A DNA stretch of 64,000 nt, taken from Pseudoalteromonas holothuriae (GTDB lineage Bacteria; Pseudomonadota; Gammaproteobacteria; Enterobacterales; Alteromonadaceae). The position numbers and the translations under genes are program-made. The stretch is from positions 186,001 to 250,000 of the forward strand of contig NZ_CAMAPC010000007.1 in assembly GCF_945859825.1 (NCBI RefSeq). Direction: 5' to 3'. This document shows, one piece after another, positions 20,901-29,900 of this stretch. The number at the start of each line of letters is the position of its first letter. Positions within the stretch are counted from its first letter, which is position 1. The notes beneath the pieces were generated by a model. The model made no database searches and had not been told where the DNA came from. It saw only the letters and a program-made list of their open reading frames with translations.

Positions 20901-23900
20901 AGAATGAGGCAGCCTCTTGCTGGTGTGTCAACTCCCGTTGATAACGTCACATAATATGCACGCAGCATAAGATCTGATGCCAGTTCAAAAGATAAAGTGG
21001 CAAGGTGTGCCAAGGTATCTTGTAAATCTAAAGGTGAATCAAGTGCTACAGGCTGCATCTGACAATGAACGTCAGACATTGGTATTACATGCTGCCTAAC
21101 ACCCTGCTCTACTTCTCGATATACAGTTCTAAGAACTGGATGTCTGGCAAAGATGATTTCCAAAGCGCTGGTAACGGCTGCTAGATCTAGCTCACCGCTC
21201 ACGTCAAACGCCACAGGAATATTGTACGCCCCTTTTTGTTGCCCGAGTTTATCAATAAACCAAAGTCGCTGTTGTGCTGGAGAGACTTCATATCCATTAG
21301 CTTCGGGTGAAATTACTGGTATTGCAGACCAACTTTGTTGCTGAGCTGATGATAATAAAGATGCCATTGATGACAGTTCAGCATGATTGTACAGTTCACT
21401 AACTGATACTTCTAAGTGCAGATGCGCTTGGAGCAAGGCCGACAGGCTGATCATACTTAATGAATGGCCACCAAGCGCAAAAAAGTTGCTATCACGGCCT
21501 ATATTCTGTACATCAATTTTTAAGACCTGGGCCCAATACTGTGCGACTTTACGCTCTAAGTCCGTCTGTGGCTTTGCTAAGTAAACCGCAGATTGCGCCT
21601 GTTGAGCACAAGGTAGACGCTTGGTATCTACTTTACCATTTTGGGTAATTGGTAACTCTACCAGCATAACATAATCATGTGGAACCATATAACTTGGTAG
21701 CGCAGATGCGATACCATGCTTGAGCATATCCAACCACTGCTTCGCAAAGTCATTCATTTTATATTGCGCTATAGTGCCGTTATCTGCGTCATCTAGCTCT
21801 AATGCAGGCTCAACCTGAGCTGCCAATTTAGGAACAATGTAAGCAACAAGCCTTGGCTCTGCAGCATCGGGGCGCTCTGCAACAACATACACTTGAGATA
21901 CTTGCTGGAATTGTTCAATTCCTGCAGCAATTTCACCCAACTCAACCCTGAAACCACGAATTTTTAGTTGCTGATCATCACGTCCAATAAACTCAAGCAA
22001 CCCTTGATTGTTGAAGCGAACCAAATCACCAGTACGATATAGTCGTTCACCGTTGTCGCTCAATCCGTTCACTTGCACAAACTTTTCATTGCTGAGTGCT
22101 TGTTGATGCAAATATCCTCTTGCGAGACCACCACCAACTAGTAACTCTCCTACAACACCTGATGGTTGCAGCTGTAAATCACCAGACATGACATATAAAC
22201 TGTCTCCTTGTAAAGGCACACCGATTGGTAAAGGCTTATCACTGCCTTGAGATAGGGCTGGTACAGCGTAATATGTTGTGAATGTTGTGTTTTCAGTAGG
22301 ACCATAACAATTAAAAACTTGCGCTTTAGGTATTACACTTTGCACTTGGTAAACACTTTGGGGCGAAACAATATCACCGCCAGATAACACCACTCTTAGT
22401 GCAAAAGACCGCTGATTATCTATCAATTCATTTGCCCAGCGTCGAAACAGTCCGGCAGTAATAAATGTGTGCGTCACTTGGTGTTCAATTAACACCTGAT
22501 TTAGCAACATCAAATCCATATAAGGATGCGTATACAACACACAACGACCACCATTTAGCAATGCACCCCAAATCTCAAATGTCGCTGCGTCGAAGGCTAA
22601 ACTACTTATTTGAACAGTGACCGTATCTTGATCCATTGCCAAAAATGGCTGATCGACTAAACGGATAACGCCAGCTTGCTCAATCATTACTCCTTTGGGT
22701 AACCCCGTTGTACCAGAGGTATAATTCACATACAGTAAATCACTCTGTTGGGCGTCAAAATCCATAACTCGCCCTGCAGGCATCGCTTTCAATTCGTCAA
22801 GATCGACTACTAAAATGTCGACTGCACGTTGTTCTGAGTAGGTCAGTAACAATGTGTCTAACTTGTCTTGCAAATCATGCTGAGTGAGCAAAACTGGACA
22901 CTTACAGTCTTGTAGTAATTGGTTTAGACGCTGCGCTGACGTATCAACCGTAATCGGCACATAGGCACCACCGGCTTTAACTATGGCCAATATACTAATA
23001 ACAAATTCAATAGTTCTTTGTTGATAAAGTGAAACTAGCGTTCCCTCGGCTAAGCGGGTATCGTGCTGGCCGTTGATGGCTTGACAAATTACACCTGCCA
23101 GTTTGTCAGACAAAGTATCTAGTTGTTGGTAAGTCAGTTGCATATGATCAGTAATAACAGCCAGCGAATCTGGACTGCTGAGTACTTGTCTATTAAACCT
23201 TGTCTGAATCGAATCCTGTTCTGACAACATGGGCGGCGTATTACCCCAAGCCGTGAGTTGATGAATCTCTTCGCTGCTCAGCATGACAATTTCTGCGATA
23301 GCCATCTCTGGAGTAGCCAAAACCTGCTCTAGCACCTTAAGTACATGCGTGCTCATTTGTATCACATGCTTTTGCGCAAAAAGATCCGCATCAAATAACC
23401 AGTTCCAAGTAATACCACGCTCGTCTAAAGCGATATCAATAGATAAGTCGAACTTTGCGACTGCTTCCGACTCATCTAGCTGCTTAAAGTGTATATCGCC
23501 CACTTGCTGACTTTGACTCTCACCACGCATTGTCATCATAATTTGAAAAACAGGCGTATAGTGAGCGGAGCGCGGTACCTTGCAATGCTCAACCACTTGC
23601 TCAAAAGGAATATCTTGGTTTTCTTGTGCAGCACCATTGACCGCTTTGACGTGCGCAGTATACTCAGAGAATGTCTGACAACCAGACAGGTTAGTGCGCA
23701 GTGCCACCGTATTCACAAATAAGCCAATTAATAACATGAGATCAGGATGACGACGACCAGCCACAGGAGTACCAATTAACACTTCTTGACTGTTACTATG
23801 GCGTGCAAGCACATAGCTCAACACACTGTGTAAAAATACAAATTCAGTCACCCCTAAACGCTCAGCAACCAAGGCTAAGGTGTTTTTTGTAGATAGAGGT

Positions 23901-26900
23901 AAAGTTACGCTATGGCAATGCGCTTGATGCGACTTCACCTGCGGTCTTGGGAAATCTAATGTAATACCATGTACAGCAGGCGCATCAGCCAACTGTGTGT
24001 GCCAATAAGTCAACTGCTTCGCAGCTCGCGCTTGGCTTATCCATTGCTTTTGCCATTGTACAAAGTCGCTGTACTGTAACTTTAACGGTGGCAAAGCCTG
24101 AATTTCAGCACTGAGTAACCGCTCATAGTGGGCTACAAACTCTTTAAACATAATATCTACAGACAATCCGTCTGAAATAATATGGTGCATGTTGAAAAGC
24201 AAAATGCCTTGTTGTGCAGTTAAACGACAAAAATCACATTTAAACAACGGCGCACTTTGCAGCTCAAAGTGAATGCTCTTATTAGATCGTTCTAGCAGCT
24301 CAAGCTGGTTTTGTTGCTCTGCTGGTTCAAGGCTCATTAAGTTATGCTCTGTGATAACTGGCACTAGCGACTTTAATACATGCACTTGTAGGCCTGTTTC
24401 AGTTTTCATAAACTGACTTCTTAACACGCTATGCCTTTGCACCAATTGGTGCAAAGCAGCGCTTGCCACCTCAATATTGAATGGCCCTGTGACGGCAAAC
24501 TTTGATGCCATGTTATACAATGGCTGCACCGTTAACTGATCCAAAAACCACATCCGCTGCTGCGCAAATGACGGTTCAGGCAACACGGTACTTTTAGTAA
24601 TCACAAGTGCCTCATGGCTGTGACTTTGTAAGGCTAATAACTCTAAGCAATGCTCAATTGTTGGTCTGTCATAAAAAGCCGCAACACTTATCTCTTTGCC
24701 ATATGCTTTGAATACTTCAGACACAAACTGCACTGCTTGCAAAGAGTTGCCACCCAAAGCAAAGAAGTTGTGTTTAATGCTGATCTCAGTTTCTGATCGG
24801 CCAAGTAAATTGGCCCACAAATTCGACAGCATGCAAGCCTGTGCTGTATTCGCGGCGATAAATTCATCATCCTCAGGTACAGTATGCTGATGGGCAACTA
24901 ATTGCTCATAGTTATCAACTAATAACCTTAGCTCAGTGTCAGTTTTGAGTAACGATTGCTGCAACAACATATTGGTACGTTGTGCTAACTGCTCGATCGT
25001 ACCTTGATCAAAAATTGTCGCGTCATAAGTCCATTGCCAATACATGTGCTGGCTATTTGCTGAAATATCTAAACTCAAATCGAATTTAGCTGCTTCCTCT
25101 TGTGGTAACGTCACCTCTGCATCTATGCCCCACAAATTCAAATTCGACAATGGCACATCATTCATCGTAAAAAGAATTTGAAATAAAGGTGTGTATAACG
25201 ACGAACGACTAACCTGACAAAGGTCTAGGAGGCGATCAAACGGTAAATCTTGATGGCTCAACGCATCAATATTGACCCCTTTCACGTCATTTAAATACTC
25301 TGCAAATGTGTTACATCCTTTAGTTGTTGTTCGCAACGCAAGTGTATTAACAAATAAACCAATTTGATCATTCAACGCAGTCCATTTTCGGCCAGAAACA
25401 GGGGTGCCAATAACGATATCATCAACTTTGCTTACTTCGATTAAGGCAAGGCTAAACACTGCGTGACACCACATAAATGGCGTCACGCCAAGCTCTTTTG
25501 CTTTTTCATTTAGTTTGTCGTACAAACTGGCCGAGCCAACTACTTGCAGTGATTTTGCAATTGACACGTTTTGACTATCTCGCTCAGCGCTTAGCGGCAA
25601 TCTATGCACACTGGGTGCATTTTCAAGAGCATCCTGCCAATAACGAGTTTGCTGGTTGTACTGTTCACTACCTATCCAGTTTTGCTGCCAATTTGCATAG
25701 TCAACATACTGTAGATCAAGCGGTACGAACTGTGACTGCTTACCCTGTGCATACGCTGAGTAATACTCAGAGAACTCGCGCAAGAAAATACCGATAGAGT
25801 GCCCATCTGCGGCAATATGATGCACATTAAAAAGTAATACCCCTTGAGATTGCCCAACAGAGATAAAACAACTGTTGATCATTAAATCTTGGCTTAAGTC
25901 GAAGCGACGAGCAAAAAATTGTGCTTGTGATGCTGTTAGTACATCACATTGCTCCACAACTGGTACATCCGTTAAATCAATAAAGTCAAATGTGTATTGC
26001 TGTATATGCTGTATACACTGAACAAGCCTTTCTTTATCTTGCAAATACGTGGTTCTCAATATTTCATGCTTATTTATGACATCAAGCATGGCATGTTGTG
26101 CAGCTTCAAGATTAAATTCGCCATAAAGTTTAAAGCCCACTGACATGCTATATTCATTACTGTCAGGTCGCATTTTATGTAAAAACCACAATCGTTGTTG
26201 AGCAAAAGACACACTAAAATACTGCTCATCGTCGCTTCTAGTAACAGCTACAAGTTCACTCTTGTCATCTGTTGCGCATAAATTCTCAGCACACGAGCGA
26301 ATCGTTGGCGTCGCATAAAAAGTGCTCATATCCAACGTCATATTAAGTGTGTCTTGTATGCCTGACAGCAGTTGAATCGCTAGTAATGAATGACCACCTA
26401 GTTGAAAGAAATTATCTTCAATCCCCAAGTCATGCGCTGGTAAATTTAAAGTTTTTGCCCAAATATCTACCAATGATTGCTGAAGTAGGTTTTGAGGTGC
26501 CACATGCTGGGGCTTGTTTGCAATCATGGCTGGCATAAAATCTGCTGCTTCAAACTGACTGATACTTTGCCAGTTTTCAACCAACGAACCATCAAGAACC
26601 GAATTAAGTAATGCGATAAACTCGTTGGCATAGCGTTCTATACGTGATTGTGTGAATAACGCACAATCATACAACCACTCTATTTCAGCTTGTTCATTTT
26701 CTAAACGTAGAGTGACTTCAAGATCAAATTTAGATATACGTGTATTCGCAGTCATCGATGTTAGACTTGCATCACTTAGCTCTATACTTTGCGTCGAAGG
26801 TTGCTCTAATAAAAATAGAATTTGGAATAATGGCGTATAAGCGGGGTTACGCGTAGCATTTGACTGCTCAATCACTTGCTCAAACGGGGCACCTTGATTG

Positions 26901-29900
26901 GCCTGCGCTTTTAAATTCACCTCTTTAATATGATGCAAGTAATCTTTAAATGATGATTGAGCAGATGAATTTTTTAATATTAGTGTATTTGCGAAGAAGC
27001 CAATAATGTCATGAAGTTCGCTCTGTGTGCGATTGGCAATAACAGTACCGATAGCTACTTTTTTAGAATTACTTTGCACTGAAATATACAGCGCAAATAG
27101 ACCTTGGAAGAACATAAAAGGCGTCATTGTATGTGATTGGGCATAATCACACAGCGCTTTGAATTGTGTTTGGTGTAACCTAGTACTGATTGCCTGCCCT
27201 ACATTTTGCTTAACATTAGGGCGCTCAAAATCAAGCTCTAAACTATGTGTGTCTGGCAAATCGACAAGTTGCTGTTGCCAGTAATCTAGCTGCGCTTTAT
27301 ATTCCCGCGACTTGGTCCAAGTCGTTTGCTCCCAATACGCATAGTCCGCGTATTGCACACCCGCTGGTAATCCAACTAGCTGTTCACCTTGGATGAAACC
27401 ATTGTAAAAGTCAGTGAATGCACGCATCAGCAATGCTTCTGACCAACCATCAAAAGCAATATGATGAACTACCAGCACTAAAACTTGATGATTTGCTTCA
27501 CCCTTTAAATAACTAGCCCTAAGCATTAGATCTGAGCTCAAATTAAATGGTTCTGCACTTTGCTGAGTAATGATTTGTTCTATCTGTGAATCACTCAGTG
27601 CCGATGCTACTCCATATTCTGCTATTTTGAATGCCGCAGATTCCCTCACAACGGGGACTATTTTTCCGCCTTGCTCTGTAATAGTGGTACGTAAGGCTGG
27701 CTGTTGCATGATGACTTGCTGCAGTGCAAACTCCGCAGCGAGGATATTAAAATGTCCTTTAATATCAAAGGCAATTGGCATGTTATATTGTACAGTGCCC
27801 ATTAGGCGATCGATGAACCAAATACGTTGCTGAGCAAAGGAAGCCTGTTGCTCTGCACTGTTATTTCTAACTGAAATCACCATACCCTTTTGATAATTAG
27901 GCAATTCTTTAATTTTCTGCGCTAACAGTTCTACACTAGAATATTCAAAAACATACTGTAGTGAAACGTCAACATCCAAGCGCTTAGAAATATCAGCAGC
28001 TACCTTCATAGCAGCTAAAGAATGCCCACCTACTTCAAAGAAATTAGCTGTAATACACACTTGCTCTTGGGCAACACCTAGCACTGTAGCGAAACAGACT
28101 TGCACTTCATGTTCCAAGAATGTGCTCGGTGCAACGTACTGTGAGGTAACCTCAGCCTGATTTGGTACAGGTAGTGCTTTTTTGTCAACTTTGCCACTGG
28201 TGTTAAGTGGCCAATGCGGCAAGAAGAAAAAGACATTTGGGATCATATAATCAGGCAGAGTCAGTGCAAGCTCACTTCTCACCGCCTGTTCAATTTGTAC
28301 GGCCTCTGGTTCAGCGGTAACAACGTAAGCAATAAGTTGCTGTACCCCTTGAGCCGTGTTGTACACTCTAACCAACGCCGCTTTAACTTGTGCTAATGCC
28401 TGTAAAGATTGTTCTATTTCACCTAGTTCAATACGATAGCCACGAAGTTTAATTTGATCGTCCTTTCTCCCCAGAATATCAATTTCACCGTCTTCGATGA
28501 CACGTGCAATATCACCAGTAAGATATATTTTTTGTTCGTTTAAAAACGTACCTGCAATAAAGCTTTCTGCAGTTTTCTTTGCCATGTTCAAATAGCCATC
28601 TGCCAATGCTTGGCCGGCCAGTGCAATTTCACCGCGTACAAAGGGTGGTTGTAATTGACCATTTCTATCAATAACAAACGCTTTGACATTCTCCATACCA
28701 TGACCAATATTTACGCGCTGTTGAGGGTTGTAGTTTTGCCATGTAGCATAAACACTAGCCTCTGTGGGGCCATACAAGTTAACGATTTGACACTGCTCAC
28801 CAAAGTACGCCTGTGCTTGTCGTGCGGTCTCGGTCGGTAATGCTTCCCCTGCCAACATCAATTTTTGTAATTTGCTTTGGCTTTGCGCTGTACGAGCTTG
28901 CAGTAAGATCATACTTAACCGTGACGGTGTTGCTTGTAACATGGCATAGTCTTGGCTATTTAAAATACCAGCAACACCTTCACCTTGCATCGTTTGCTGC
29001 TTATCAATTAGCTGTATGCTAGCTCCAGCTAGAAGAGGTACTAACGTTTCGCCAAAGTACACATCAAAAGCGATTCCAGTAAGTGAAAGTACTTTGTCCT
29101 GCGGCTGTATTTTTGCGACCTCAGCGAATGTACGACAAAAACTCATACAAGCAGCATGGCTAATCATGACCCCTTTAGGCTTTCCTGTTGACCCTGAGGT
29201 GAACAAAATATAGAGCAGATCTTGAGGCGCATTATTTCTCTGTGGAGCTTGCAATACCTTATTTAGATTCTGTTTCACTACAGAGAGTGGCCAAAATTCG
29301 ACGCCACTTGGTACCTCTAACGTACGGTCACTCATCACAATCTTGGCGTCACATTCTTGCACTATTTGCTCCGCTCTCGAAGGCGGACTCACAGCATCTA
29401 CTGGCACATAAACCACATTTGCTTTCCAACAAGCTAGCATAGCGGCTATGAGTGTTATCGAATTAGGAAGATAAATTACAACGGCCTGTTGCGACACGTA
29501 GTTTTCACTAGACACTATTTGCTGCGCAATTTGATTAGCGTAAGTATCAAGCATCTTATAGGTGATTAACTCGTTATCTTGTTCAAGTGCAATATGATCG
29601 GCAAATTTCTTGGCTGCTAATTCAAAGTGATCGATTACAGAGCCGTTCCAACTCGGTTCAATATACCTTGGGTTAATTTGACTTATTAAAGTATGCTGTG
29701 AACCTTTGTCTAACAAACCGATCTCATTTAGCTTCCTAACTGGCTGCCCGAAGAGATTTTCAACAATGAAACTAAAATTACTTAGTAGCGTGGTAACAAG
29801 CGTGTCGTTAAACTGACTTTGGTCGTAATTAAATTCTAGTTTGTACTGTTCAAATAACTGAGCAGTTGCAGACATTGGGTAGTGATTCAACTCCCAGTTA

